From a virus, in the IMG/VR virus record IMGVR_UViG_3300013372_004772, positions 1 to 41,791 of that record: DNA of 41,791 bases, one strand, 5' to 3'. The position numbers were made by a program, and so were the translations under genes. Positions 34,262 to 41,791 of this stretch are shown here, piece by piece (positions within the stretch are counted from its first letter, which is position 1; the number at the start of each line of letters is the position of its first letter). The notes below the pieces were generated by a model, which did no database searches, was not told the origin of the DNA, and worked only from the letters and a program-made list of their open reading frames with translations.

Positions 34262-35439
34262 TGAGTGATGTGGGCGGCCAAATTGTTCAAATGCAAGGCA
34301 TGGAACGTGAAGTTCCAATTGTTTTTTTATTCAACTCGGGCACACAGCCCAATCAAACATCCATAACCAAAATGATGAACAACATAACCAAGGTAAGCGT
34401 AAGTTATGCGTTTGGGGCATCGACGGCGGTTACCTTTGAAGTTGTGGACCCCGGCTTTGAATTCACAAGACAGAACTACTTTCAACCAAGACAAACCTTT
34501 ATCTACAAAAGTCATAATTTCAATGAACTTGCTACAACTAACGCTTATGCCCGAGAAAATTACGTTGGATATTTCATGGAGGTGGCAGACGTTTCCATAA
34601 ATCAGGGTCCGGGCAATTCCCCGGTTATCAGAATTTCTGGATACACCAAGGCCATTCAACAAATGAAACGAGACAGAAAACCAGGAGTCGTCAAAGGGGC
34701 AAATCATAATTTTGTCATAAATGCTGCAAAAAAATATGGTCTTAATTGCGTAGCGCAGGAGACGTCAAAGGACAAAGATATAACATCCGCCGACGGAGAA
34801 AAGATGGCAGACAGTCTTTGGGACGTTCTAACAAGACTTGCGGGGGAATCAAAAGATAAAAATAAAAATCCTTATCAAATTTTCGAGATGGACGGAACTC
34901 TATATTTTGGGACTCAACAATGGCTTATGTATAAGCGCGGAGTCGACAGTTATGAGCACACCACATTCGATAAAAAGAAAAAAAAGAACGTCACGACGAC
35001 ACGCTATGTTACCCATTTGCATTATCCAGCAAGAACTGTTAACGGGGAAAAAGATACGCGGTTTATTTTAATGCAGATTCCGAGTATGCATAAAGCAGAA
35101 AACGACCCGCTCGAAGGAGATGGGAGTTGCATAGTCGACAGAACCAATGGCGTTCGACTTCGTCCGGGAATGACGGTGAATGTGGCTGACGTGCCTTGGC
35201 ACTCAGGAGATTTTTTAATACAATCTGTTGACTTTGATGAAATGGTGGTCGACCCAGTAGCGGTTACGTTCGCGACACCGCCAAGGGCTAACCAGAAGCA
35301 GATTAAGGAGATAGATGTTGGTACAATTTATCCAGGGTCTGTCGATTGGGCAACGGTAGAGGGTCTATACGCTCCCAACCCAAAACCGAAATATACGACG
35401 CCGCAACCAACTCAAGGAAGTACGCCAGTTTATGAATAA
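34261..35439 (+). CDS. Baseplate hub protein (gp27/gpD-like)
   Basis: 392 residues. Beta-rich N-terminus (ITKVSVSYAFGASTAVTFEVVD), an ADVSINQGPGNSPVIRISG segment and a C-terminus of alternating strands (LRPGMTVNVADVPWHSGDFLIQSVDF) match contractile-phage hub proteins (XkdQ/gpD/gp27 group). It would form the trimeric hub that holds the spike. Overlaps the next gene by 8 nt. Confidence 0.72.
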   Translation: MSDVGGQIVQMQGMEREVPIVFLFNSGTQPNQTSITKMMNNITKVSVSYAFGASTAVTFEVVDPGFEFTRQNYFQPRQTFIYKSHNFNELATTNAYARENYVGYFMEVADVSINQGPGNSPVIRISGYTKAIQQMKRDRKPGVVKGANHNFVINAAKKYGLNCVAQETSKDKDITSADGEKMADSLWDVLTRLAGESKDKNKNPYQIFEMDGTLYFGTQQWLMYKRGVDSYEHTTFDKKKKKNVTTTRYVTHLHYPARTVNGEKDTRFILMQIPSMHKAENDPLEGDGSCIVDRTNGVRLRPGMTVNVADVPWHSGDFLIQSVDFDEMVVDPVAVTFATPPRANQKQIKEIDVGTIYPGSVDWATVEGLYAPNPKPKYTTPQPTQGSTPVYE

Positions 35440-35809
35440 AATTAGTTACATAAATACACAAAAATCTTCTTCCCATCCGACTGCTGTTGGTGGGGTGTAT
35501 GAGGGCATCGTCAAGTCATTCAAAAACGGCCTCGCAACCGTAACTGTAAAACAACTTGAGTGCACTTATTCAGAAGTAAGATTTCTTGGCAATTCAACAA
35601 GGGGAAAACTGAAAAAGGGAGACCAGGTTCTATGCACTTTTATCGACAACGAACTAAGCACTCTTTACATTATTGGAGCGTACAGCAAGTCGCTTGACAC
35701 ATTTGTCGGCAAAGAAAAGTACAACGCTTTAATCGATGCCCTCATAAGTCAAATTGGCATTACCGGCGCTGCCCTAACCACTTTTAATGCGCTTAAGCAG
35801 AATGATTAA
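35432..35809 (+). CDS. Spike/OB-fold baseplate protein (gpV-like)
   Basis: 125 residues. An OB-fold-like N-terminal domain (VGGVYEGIVKSFKNGLATVTV...KKGDQVLCTFIDNELSTLYIIGAY) is followed by a helical tail. Size and place between hub and gp25-like gene suit a short tail-spike or gpV-like protein. There is no long beta-helix tip, so a separate tip protein may be needed. Confidence 0.68.
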   Translation: MNKISYINTQKSSSHPTAVGGVYEGIVKSFKNGLATVTVKQLECTYSEVRFLGNSTRGKLKKGDQVLCTFIDNELSTLYIIGAYSKSLDTFVGKEKYNALIDALISQIGITGAALTTFNALKQND

Positions 35810-35812
35810 TTT

Positions 35813-36109
35813 ATGGACACTTTAAAATTTCCCATCAGGTTTACCGTGGGTCGACAGATTGAAAAAGTAAAAGATGGAACAGATGATTTTATTCGTCAAC
35901 TAATAAGCGTGTGTATTCTCACTGAACCATATGTACTCCCATTGACGCCGGAGTTTGGAACTGCCGACCCGTCTTTTTCCACCGTGTCGCCATCAAGCCT
36001 GATGTTGAATGTAAGTAAATTTATACCAGAAATATCTCTGCTGGCAGTAACGCCTTCGGTGAGTGCGGATTCTGGAACAATCAACGTCAGATTCATATAC
36101 AACAGGTGA
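35813..36109 (+). CDS. gp25-like baseplate wedge protein
   Basis: 98 residues with the gp25/gpW pattern: KFPIRFTVGRQIEKVKDG, DDFIRQLISVCILTEPYVLPLTPEFG and a final beta strand. It is a wedge component of contractile baseplates, essential for initiating sheath assembly. It precedes the gpJ-like gene, as is standard. Confidence 0.85.
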   Translation: MDTLKFPIRFTVGRQIEKVKDGTDDFIRQLISVCILTEPYVLPLTPEFGTADPSFSTVSPSSLMLNVSKFIPEISLLAVTPSVSADSGTINVRFIYNR

Positions 36110-36113
36110 GGCC

Positions 36114-37547
36114 ATGAGCGCAGACTTATCACAATACGTAAACCTAAAACCACTCGATATTTCTCCTACACAGATTTATCTAGATTCAATTGAACTGGCA
36201 AGAAACGTTTTCCCAGGGTTTGACCTCAGACAAGGAACGATAGAAGACGCTATGTTCCAGGCTTTTGCTTACATGTCTGCATTGAATATTGGCGCCATTA
36301 ATAGATTGCCGGATTCCCTGTTTTTGGGACTGGGAAAAATGATTGGCACACCTTATAGGGATGCAACACCGGCAACAATGGATGTCACGTTCACGGCGAA
36401 TACAAACGATGGAGCAACAGTTCCCGCCGGAACCCTGGTTAGATATAAGCCGCTAACAGTGGACGGAGAAACATCAATTTCTTACGTCTTTGAAACAAAC
36501 GAATCATTTGTGATTGCGGGCAACAACGACGATGACCCACTTCCTACTGGGACCATCAATTGCACCAGCCAGGTGCTGGGTAACGTAATTTCCCTTGATG
36601 CCGGGGTAGAACTCAGGCTGGAATCTTTTTCGCAGGAATTGTTTTCTGCAGAAACCGCGGGCAATTTTGTAAATGGAACCGACGGAGAGGGACTTGACGA
36701 ATTTATGTCTAGGGCGGCCTCCAATTTGGCGTCTATGTCATCGGCCTTGGTTACCCCGAGCCAACTAAACAACTATCTTTTAGTTCAGTATCCACAGTTG
36801 GTTAGTCGCTCAAAGGTTTACGACCTCACCGACCCGGAAGGGAGTAGGACTATCGGTGAAGCAACTTCTGCTGGCAAAGTCCTCGTTGTTTCCTATGGCC
36901 CACAGAGAGATTTAACTGATGCTGAATTAGCGATTATTGATTTGGACATCCAGCAAAGAGTTGTCGCAGGACTAGAAGTGGCCGTGAAAAAACCGGTTTT
37001 TTGTAATTTTAAAATTACCGCAACCGTAAATTACTTTTCATCTCAAGATGTTGACGATGTTGAAAATTCTATAATTTTCAGTTTGCTGGGTCGCAACAAC
37101 CCAACCAACTCTCAATGGACAGAAGAAAGACTCCGCTACAACGAAATTTTGAGGACGTTTTACGGAATTCCTGGAGTCCATAGCGTTGAATCTTTGACAA
37201 TTTCAAAAACTGACACCGCGACGATAACGGGCGCCGTAAAAGCAGGCAACAACGTCACTTACACTTCAGCAAATACGCTATCTGTCGGCGACGTAGTAAC
37301 CGTAACTGGAATTAGTCCATCAGGACTTAACTGCGCTTCAAAAACAATAACGGCTAGAACCGATACAACATTTACCGTAGTCAATGCGGCGGCAACCGGA
37401 ACATATGCTTCCGGCGGGAGTGCGGCGGCGACATCGCCCAACTGGGGAGCAACGTCAGGAAACGACATTCTTTACGAAACAAAAGGAACGCTTCTGAATT
37501 TGCAAGCAGAAAAAATAGTATTAACCCTCAACTCGATAGAAATTTAA
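36114..37547 (+). CDS. Baseplate J-like protein with inserted beta-domain
   Basis: 477 residues from ATG 36114, which has AGGTGAGG just upstream; an earlier in-frame GTG (36063) lies inside the gp25-like gene and is less likely. The start (YVNLKPLDISPTQIYLDSIE) and core (AMFQAFAYMSALNIGAINRLPDSLFLG; DEFMSRAASNLASMSSALVTPSQLNNYLLVQYP) match baseplate J wedge proteins. Near the C-terminus (about 363-438) lies a beta-domain matching one in the connector protein, splitting the usual C-terminal fold. Wedge proteins form the outer baseplate. Confidence 0.86.
   Translation: MSADLSQYVNLKPLDISPTQIYLDSIELARNVFPGFDLRQGTIEDAMFQAFAYMSALNIGAINRLPDSLFLGLGKMIGTPYRDATPATMDVTFTANTNDGATVPAGTLVRYKPLTVDGETSISYVFETNESFVIAGNNDDDPLPTGTINCTSQVLGNVISLDAGVELRLESFSQELFSAETAGNFVNGTDGEGLDEFMSRAASNLASMSSALVTPSQLNNYLLVQYPQLVSRSKVYDLTDPEGSRTIGEATSAGKVLVVSYGPQRDLTDAELAIIDLDIQQRVVAGLEVAVKKPVFCNFKITATVNYFSSQDVDDVENSIIFSLLGRNNPTNSQWTEERLRYNEILRTFYGIPGVHSVESLTISKTDTATITGAVKAGNNVTYTSANTLSVGDVVTVTGISPSGLNCASKTITARTDTTFTVVNAAATGTYASGGSAAATSPNWGATSGNDILYETKGTLLNLQAEKIVLTLNSIEI
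37213..37428 (+). repeat. Beta-domain copy 3 (shared with the connector)
   Basis: Encodes TATITGAVKAGNNV through TYASGGSAA. Its partner at 22540-22752 differs at about 16 of 71 residues by eye, while the DNA shows frequent third-position changes. Confidence 0.75.
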
Positions 37548-38747
37548 ATGAGACTTGTTAATCCAACTAGAAATTTGCTTTCTGGAACCAAAGCATTTGA
37601 TGCACGAGACGAAGACGGAATTTCCTTAGACCCCACCACCTACCCAATTAGTTGGTCATCCACCAATTCTACGGTTTCGGTAAATTCTGAGAAATACGTT
37701 CATCCCCGTCAATACTCACTAAAAGTTCAGCCCGTCAATCAAAATTCACCAATTGTTCTTTCCATTTCTGGAGTTTCTCCAATACTTACAGAAATGAATA
37801 ACAGCAGGGCGCAATTTCATGCTCAGATATATGCAACCACGGAATTAAATGCTTCTGCAAAATTAATCAATGTGCCTGCAAATACATTCGCTACTTACGC
37901 TCAGGATGTGGTCAGTTCAGTGTGGTCTCCAATATGGTCACCAGAACTCGAAGTTGGTTTAGTCGATTTAAGTAACGACACTATTGAATTTAATGTTGAA
38001 ATAACAATCACAAATCATGCTGGTCAGGTTTTTTATATGTCTGTTCCAACCATCATGAATGCTCTTGGGTTTATAAAAAATACTTTTGTGGCGAATATGC
38101 GCAAATTTATTCCTACGTTCATATGGGACAAAGACAAAATTCAGGAGTATCCCAATTATCCATTTACAAAATTGATGGATATTCTTACCAGAAAAGGTGA
38201 CTATTCAACAATTTTGTATACAAGATTTTATAATTACTTCAATTCCCAATTGACAGTTTCGAGTCTTGATGAAGATTACAGATACAGCATATTGATAGAC
38301 CCCGAGCATGTTGACCCGGACTATCAAGATTGGCTATCTCAGTTTAATGGAACAAGACTTTATCAATCAATCACTTCATCGAACTCGCTTGAGGTGCTCG
38401 ACACCAATAACATCGATGATTCGATTACTTGGCAGTTGACTAATGGCTATTTTGGAAGAAACGCCGGAACGGTAGAAGCGATTAGGGAATGCGCCAAGCA
38501 AATCTTGACAGGCAATAAGGTCGTTCACGTTTTCTCGGGTGGAAGTTTTTTTCAGATAAATGTTTATACGTTGTTGAGCGAGACACCTGGGGTAACCGTA
38601 AGTGGCGATACATCGCCACAAGTCGAGGCAATTATAAATAAAGCCAAACCAATGGGGTTCGTATTGAACCACGAAGCGTATTCCGCTCTTCCGTTAATTC
38701 TTGACAGTTCTGTTTATGCTGTGCTTGGAACCGCCTCTCTCGGATAA
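37548..38747 (+). CDS. gpI-like baseplate/tail protein with N-terminal beta-sandwich
   Basis: 399 residues, starting directly after the gpJ-like stop. An N-terminal beta-sandwich (about 1-175) resembles a carbohydrate-binding module. The C-terminal half, with a segment like DPEHVDPDYQDWLSQFNG and TNGYFGRNAGTVEAIRECAKQIL, is like gpI-type phage tail proteins that attach fibres to the baseplate. A role at the fibre junction fits. Confidence 0.7.
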   Translation: MRLVNPTRNLLSGTKAFDARDEDGISLDPTTYPISWSSTNSTVSVNSEKYVHPRQYSLKVQPVNQNSPIVLSISGVSPILTEMNNSRAQFHAQIYATTELNASAKLINVPANTFATYAQDVVSSVWSPIWSPELEVGLVDLSNDTIEFNVEITITNHAGQVFYMSVPTIMNALGFIKNTFVANMRKFIPTFIWDKDKIQEYPNYPFTKLMDILTRKGDYSTILYTRFYNYFNSQLTVSSLDEDYRYSILIDPEHVDPDYQDWLSQFNGTRLYQSITSSNSLEVLDTNNIDDSITWQLTNGYFGRNAGTVEAIRECAKQILTGNKVVHVFSGGSFFQINVYTLLSETPGVTVSGDTSPQVEAIINKAKPMGFVLNHEAYSALPLILDSSVYAVLGTASLG

Positions 38748-38751
38748 GTGG

Positions 38752-38757
38752 TAAAAT
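38752..38757 (+). promoter_or_regulatory. Possible -10 element TGGTAAAAT
   Basis: A TGG-TAAAAT extended -10-like sequence lies 26 nt before the holin start, immediately after the gpI-like stop. It is similar to TGGTAAGAT at 21906-21914. No good -35 is present. Confidence 0.35.
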
Positions 38758-38783
38758 GTACATACCAACTCAGGAGGCAATAC

Positions 38784-38996
38784 ATGAGCACATTTGCAAA
38801 AGACACGGCGGAAAGAGCAGTTAGGACATTCCTTCAGGGATACTTGGGGTCATGGCTTGCTGCTGGTGCGGATTTTGACGGTTTGGTTTCGGAAACAAAC
38901 ATCAAAGTTGGAATTGTTGCCGTTGCCCTTTCGGTGGCAATGAGTCTTGGGTTGAAGAACGTTGGCTCAAAGAAAAACTCGCCTAGCGTTCTTTAG
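38784..38996 (+). CDS. Holin, r1t type
   Basis: 70 residues from ATG 38784, chosen because AGGAGG lies 6 nt upstream. The r1t-family signature KDTAERAVRTFLQGYLGSW is followed by a hydrophobic helix (IKVGIVAVALSVAMSLGL) and a charged tail. It permeabilises the inner membrane at lysis. No endolysin gene is adjacent in this window. Confidence 0.88.
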   Translation: MSTFAKDTAERAVRTFLQGYLGSWLAAGADFDGLVSETNIKVGIVAVALSVAMSLGLKNVGSKKNSPSVL

Positions 38997-39028
38997 GTTT
39001 ACTGCTCGCAATGCGGGCGTGCGTAATC

Positions 39029-39034
39029 TACAAT
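39029..39034 (+). promoter_or_regulatory. Possible -10 element TACAAT
   Basis: TACAATCT lies 32 nt upstream of the fibre-adaptor start in the 69-nt gap after the holin, just past a short hairpin GCTCGC-AAT-GCGGGC (39004-39018). The hairpin has no T-run after it. The hexamer matches the ones at 24337 and 24677. Confidence 0.4.
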
Positions 39035-39065
39035 CTTATGTGTCCTTGGTTAGGAGAACGCGCCC

Positions 39066-39446
39066 ATGATTGCTGGTGTTTACAATATAACGTTAGAGCA
39101 GGGGACTACTTTCTATCGTTTAATTGATGTCATGGAACCAACCATTCTTGACCCGGACGTGTATGAGCCATTCAATTTGACTGGGTATACAGCACGGATG
39201 CAAATTCGTAGAACCATTGATTCCCCTGACCCAATGCTTTCCCTTACCAGTCCAACGGTCAACGGTAATGGAATAACCGTTATGGATGGTGCAAATAATG
39301 CAATCAGCATAAACATCAACGATGCGACAACGTCCACAATTCCATCTAGTGGTTTATATGACTTGGAAATTATCAAAACGTCGACTGGTCAGGTCAGTCG
39401 CCTAATACAGGGAACGGTGACCCTTTCGCAGGAGGTTACGAGATGA
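39066..39446 (+). CDS. Tail-fibre adaptor / BppU-like protein
   Basis: 126 residues with the pattern of fibre-attachment domains: ITLEQGTTFYRLIDV, LTGYTARMQIRRTIDS and SGLYDLEIIKTSTGQVSRLIQGTVTLSQEVTR. Proteins of this kind dock fibres to the baseplate. TTAGGAG precedes the ATG. Overlaps the next gene by 4 nt. Confidence 0.7.
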   Translation: MIAGVYNITLEQGTTFYRLIDVMEPTILDPDVYEPFNLTGYTARMQIRRTIDSPDPMLSLTSPTVNGNGITVMDGANNAISININDATTSTIPSSGLYDLEIIKTSTGQVSRLIQGTVTLSQEVTR

Positions 39447-40024
39447 CCACCACATCACCGGTTGTTTCTGTTCTTGTAGACGCACCAAATCAAGTTTTCG
39501 TAAATCAAGATTCACCCAATTTACTTCAGGTTCGAGTAGCAAAAACCGGAGAAACAGGTGCTGGGTATGGTGGCGTCACATCTACAACAAGTCTAAGTAT
39601 CGGTGCTGGCTCAAAGGTTTTCACATTAAGTACTTCATCTAGCGCATTTGCTACTGGCGCCAGAGTTAGGGCGTCATCTACTGTCAGCCCAAACAACTAC
39701 ATGGAGGGCATAGTCACAATCTCTGGAACTACCATGACTATGACCTGCGACAGTTTTGGCGGGAGCGGTACCCCTGCTAGTTGGAACATCCACCTAGCCG
39801 GCGACAAAGGCGATACTGGTGCGGCTGGTGGTTCGTATGTCCACCATCAATCATCGGCAGCATCAGTGTGGACAGTTACCCATAATCTTGGCTACTATGC
39901 TGGCGGTATATCGGTCATTGACAGCGGTGAATCCATAGTGGTGGGTGATGTAACACACACAAGCATTAATGAATTTACCGTGAGTTTTTCAACTGCTTTT
40001 TCTGGGAAGGTTTACGTCTCTTAG
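39443..40024 (+). CDS. Tail-fibre protein with collagen-like stretch
   Basis: 193 residues. The order is a short N-terminus, a beta-rich middle, a collagen-like GDKGDTGAAGG (about 119-129), and a C-terminal tip (about 134-193) with WTVTHNLGYYAGGISVIDSG and a closing FSGKVYVS. The tip is closely similar to the C-terminus of the gene at 40620. Such tips trimerise and may touch the receptor. Confidence 0.8.
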   Translation: MTTTSPVVSVLVDAPNQVFVNQDSPNLLQVRVAKTGETGAGYGGVTSTTSLSIGAGSKVFTLSTSSSAFATGARVRASSTVSPNNYMEGIVTISGTTMTMTCDSFGGSGTPASWNIHLAGDKGDTGAAGGSYVHHQSSAASVWTVTHNLGYYAGGISVIDSGESIVVGDVTHTSINEFTVSFSTAFSGKVYVS

Positions 40025-40035
40025 CAAAAAGCGCT

Positions 40036-40533
40036 TTATTGCGAACCTATTGACAGCCTCGCAACGTCTTCCCCACTCAGGTAAATCTTGCCAAAACTTA
40101 TTTCGATTTCTTCGCCCGACCCACTAAGGATGATGTCAACCTGCTTGTAGTGGATTCCAAGTTTTTCAGCAATTGATTTTGACAATCCCAAGGAAATGCC
40201 ATAATCAATATGAAATTCAGTAGATTCCGAATCTGGTGTTGGCGCAATATTGGGAGTGGCAACAACATAGTGGACACCACCAGTTGAGGGATTCTCCTCT
40301 AGGGATATCTCAATAACCTCTTCTGTAATCGGTTCTTCTTGCAATTGCTCAACAACAGGCAATACTTTTTCTGGCTCACCATCTTCGGGAACAGAGTGAC
40401 GAAACGCAAACTTGTCGCTATTTGTTGAAAAATCGTCATCAGGACTGTCGGGTACGACCGGGATAACAGTTTTGGTAGATGCTTTTTTGGGCTTTGTGGC
40501 CTTTTTTACTGTTACTTTTTTCTTTGTTGCCAT
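40036..40533 (-). CDS. Lone minus-strand gene, Lys-rich N-terminus, unknown
   Basis: 165 residues from ATG 40533 with TAGGA at about 9 nt. An upstream in-frame ATG would add 31 residues but overlaps the divergent region and lacks a ribosome site. The N-terminus is Lys-rich (ATKKKVTVKKATKPKKASTK), the middle is acidic and probably disordered, and the C-terminus (HIDYGISLGLSKSIAEKLGI...EIEISFGKIYLSGEDVARL) is a small alpha/beta domain. No family recognised. It is convergent with the preceding fibre gene and divergent from the next, so it is independently transcribed. Confidence 0.75.
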   Translation of the reverse strand: MATKKKVTVKKATKPKKASTKTVIPVVPDSPDDDFSTNSDKFAFRHSVPEDGEPEKVLPVVEQLQEEPITEEVIEISLEENPSTGGVHYVVATPNIAPTPDSESTEFHIDYGISLGLSKSIAEKLGIHYKQVDIILSGSGEEIEISFGKIYLSGEDVARLSIGSQ

Positions 40534-40570
40534 AAATAAAATCCTACCATGATGAGTCCTCTCCATGTGC

Positions 40571-40576
40571 CATAAT
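40571..40576 (+). promoter_or_regulatory. Possible -10 element CATAAT
   Basis: CATAAT lies about 44 nt before the gene at 40620, in the 86-nt divergent gap. It resembles the other -10-like hexamers before tail genes. No -35 is clear. The remaining gap holds the minus-gene ribosome site. Confidence 0.3.
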
Positions 40577-40619
40577 AGTACGAAGTTCGTATTCCGATAC
40601 ACCCAGCAAAGACGGTGCG

Positions 40620-41075
40620 ATGTCATACAGAATCAAACTCAGACGCTCAACGGCCGCTCAATGGACTGCCGCTAATCCAGTTTTGTTTGCTGGTGAAGCA
40701 GGTTATGAAACAGACACTGGAAAATTCAAGATAGGTGACGGAACATCTGCTTGGAGTGCTCTTTACTATTTCATGACAGCGAACTCATCTACGCTAGATG
40801 ACCTTGGTGGTGTCACAATTACTAGTGCGGCAGCCCAGCAGAGTTTGGTTTACAACGGTTCAGCATGGGTAAACAAAGCAACCACTTTTACCCACACACA
40901 ATCCAGCGCATCTGCGGAGTGGACGGTTACACATAATCTTGGTTATCGCCCAGGTGGTATAGCCATTGTTGACAGTTCAGAAAATGTCGTGGTGGGCGAC
41001 ATTGTTCATTCTTCAGATAATGCATTCGTGGTAAACTTTTCCAGTGCCTTCACCGGAAAAGCATACGTTTCGTAA
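40620..41075 (+). CDS. Tail-fibre protein with Mtd-like N-terminal domain
   Basis: 151 residues. The start RIKLRRSTAAQWTAANPVLF...GYETDTGKFKIGDGTSAWSALYY matches the N-terminal domain of major-tropism-determinant and hyaluronidase-type fibre proteins. The C-terminal tip WTVTHNLGYRPGGIAIVDSS ... GKAYVS repeats that of the 39443 gene. Together they suggest a short fibre or receptor-binding protein. Confidence 0.82.
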   Translation: MSYRIKLRRSTAAQWTAANPVLFAGEAGYETDTGKFKIGDGTSAWSALYYFMTANSSTLDDLGGVTITSAAAQQSLVYNGSAWVNKATTFTHTQSSASAEWTVTHNLGYRPGGIAIVDSSENVVVGDIVHSSDNAFVVNFSSAFTGKAYVS

Positions 41076-41093
41076 AAGAAAGAGTAAATAGCC

Positions 41094-41791
41094 ATGGCCA
41101 AGCATTTAAATAACTTAAATCTTAACAAGAACGAACTCCAGAACGCCAGGATTCAAAACCTTGCTTCGGCTCCAGCCAGTCCGGTCGCTGGTCAGATTTA
41201 CTTTGATACCACAGAAAACGCTCTCAAGGTCTACAACGGTACGATTTGGGAAGCGTCGGCACTCAGTGGTGTTACTGCCGATGCGGCAGAACTCAATATT
41301 CTTGATGGTGCTACCCTTTCTACGACTGAACTCAACTATGTTGACGGCGTAACTTCTGCGATTCAGACGCAGATTGATACAAAAGCACCTCTTGCTTCGC
41401 CAACCTTCACTGGCACCGTAACCCTGCCTTCTGGCACCGTCACTTCGGCGATGATTGCTGATGGCACCATTGTCAACGCCGACATCAGTTCGTCTGCTGA
41501 CATTGCTGACAGCAAACTTGCCACAATTTCGACTGCTGGCAAAGTTTCCAACTCAGCAACCACCGCATCGGCGTCTGCTGGTAACAGCACAATCGTTGCC
41601 CGTGATGCCTCTGGTAACTTCGCTGCTGGAACGATTACCGCGGCATTGAGTGGTAATGCCTCAACCGCTACCACACTTGCCACAGCGCGAGCAATTGAGA
41701 TTTCGGGTGACGTAACAGGTACCGCAAACTTTGATGGTTCTGCCGCAATCAACATCGTTACCACCATTGCTGCCAACTCGGTAGCACTCGG
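41094..41791 (+). CDS. Tail-fibre protein, repetitive (right end outside window)
   Basis: At least 232 codons from ATG 41094, open to the right edge. After a short N-terminus ([21 protein letters not shown]) come Ala/Thr/Ser-rich repeats typical of fibre shafts ([56 protein letters not shown]). It probably forms a long trimeric fibre. The tip is not visible. Confidence 0.85.
   Translation, partial: MAKHLNNLNLNKNELQNARIQNLASAPASPVAGQIYFDTTENALKVYNGTIWEASALSGVTADAAELNILDGATLSTTELNYVDGVTSAIQTQIDTKAPLASPTFTGTVTLPSGTVTSAMIADGTIVNADISSSADIADSKLATISTAGKVSNSATTASASAGNSTIVARDASGNFAAGTITAALSGNASTATTLATARAIEISGDVTGTANFDGSAAINIVTTIAANSVAL

Noticed and set aside
40028-40037. Palindrome AAAGCGCTTT at the convergent gene end
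   Set aside because: There is no loop for a stable hairpin and no T-run; I cannot support a terminator.

Overview
The window is a segment of a tailed-phage genome with a contractile tail. It encodes a sheath, a tube, a tape measure with a frameshifted chaperone, and gp25-like and gpJ-like baseplate proteins. An r1t-type holin, frequent GTG/TTG starts, tightly overlapping genes and a head operon of very large multidomain proteins suggest an actinobacterial host, possibly uncultured. That host call is inference. No rRNA, tRNA, integrase, CRISPR array or bacterial housekeeping gene was seen. Nearly all of the sequence is coding.

Left arm (about 1-14352, minus strand, read right to left): a 59-residue membrane protein, the portal, a 1195-residue fusion that starts with an HK97-type prohead protease, a 448-residue acidic protein with Cys clusters and PepSY-like repeats, and a giant open frame of at least 2331 codons that leaves the left edge. 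I found no major capsid gene here; it probably lies beyond the left edge.

Centre (14404-21886, plus strand): the large terminase subunit is divergent from the portal. It is followed by a recombination block: an unknown protein, a Rad52-like annealing protein, a Cas4/RecB-like nuclease, an HNH protein and a RuvC-like resolvase. Next comes an overlapping cassette of ParB-like, PAPS-reductase/IbrA-like and second ParB/IbrB-like genes.

Right arm (21970-41791, plus strand except one gene): a small basic protein, head-tail connector, tail completion, tail terminator-like, sheath, tube, tail chaperone with a -1 frameshift, tape measure with an M15-type peptidase domain, hub, spike, wedge, gpI-like protein, holin and several tail-fibre genes. 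The last fibre gene leaves the right edge.

The most interesting signal is a short peptide, roughly G-[LM]-[AS]-S-[STR]-T. It recurs six times in the giant protein, nearly always between recognisable domains, and again in the prohead protease fusion and the tape measure. The giant protein carries two HExxH metallopeptidase motifs, a KTSC-like segment, a ParB/Srx-like domain and a weak ADP-ribosyltransferase-like segment. This suggests a virion-packaged polyvalent protein that could be cut into separate effectors. Other notable points are the ParB/PAPS-reductase/ParB cassette and one beta-domain placed in both the connector and the baseplate gpJ-like protein.
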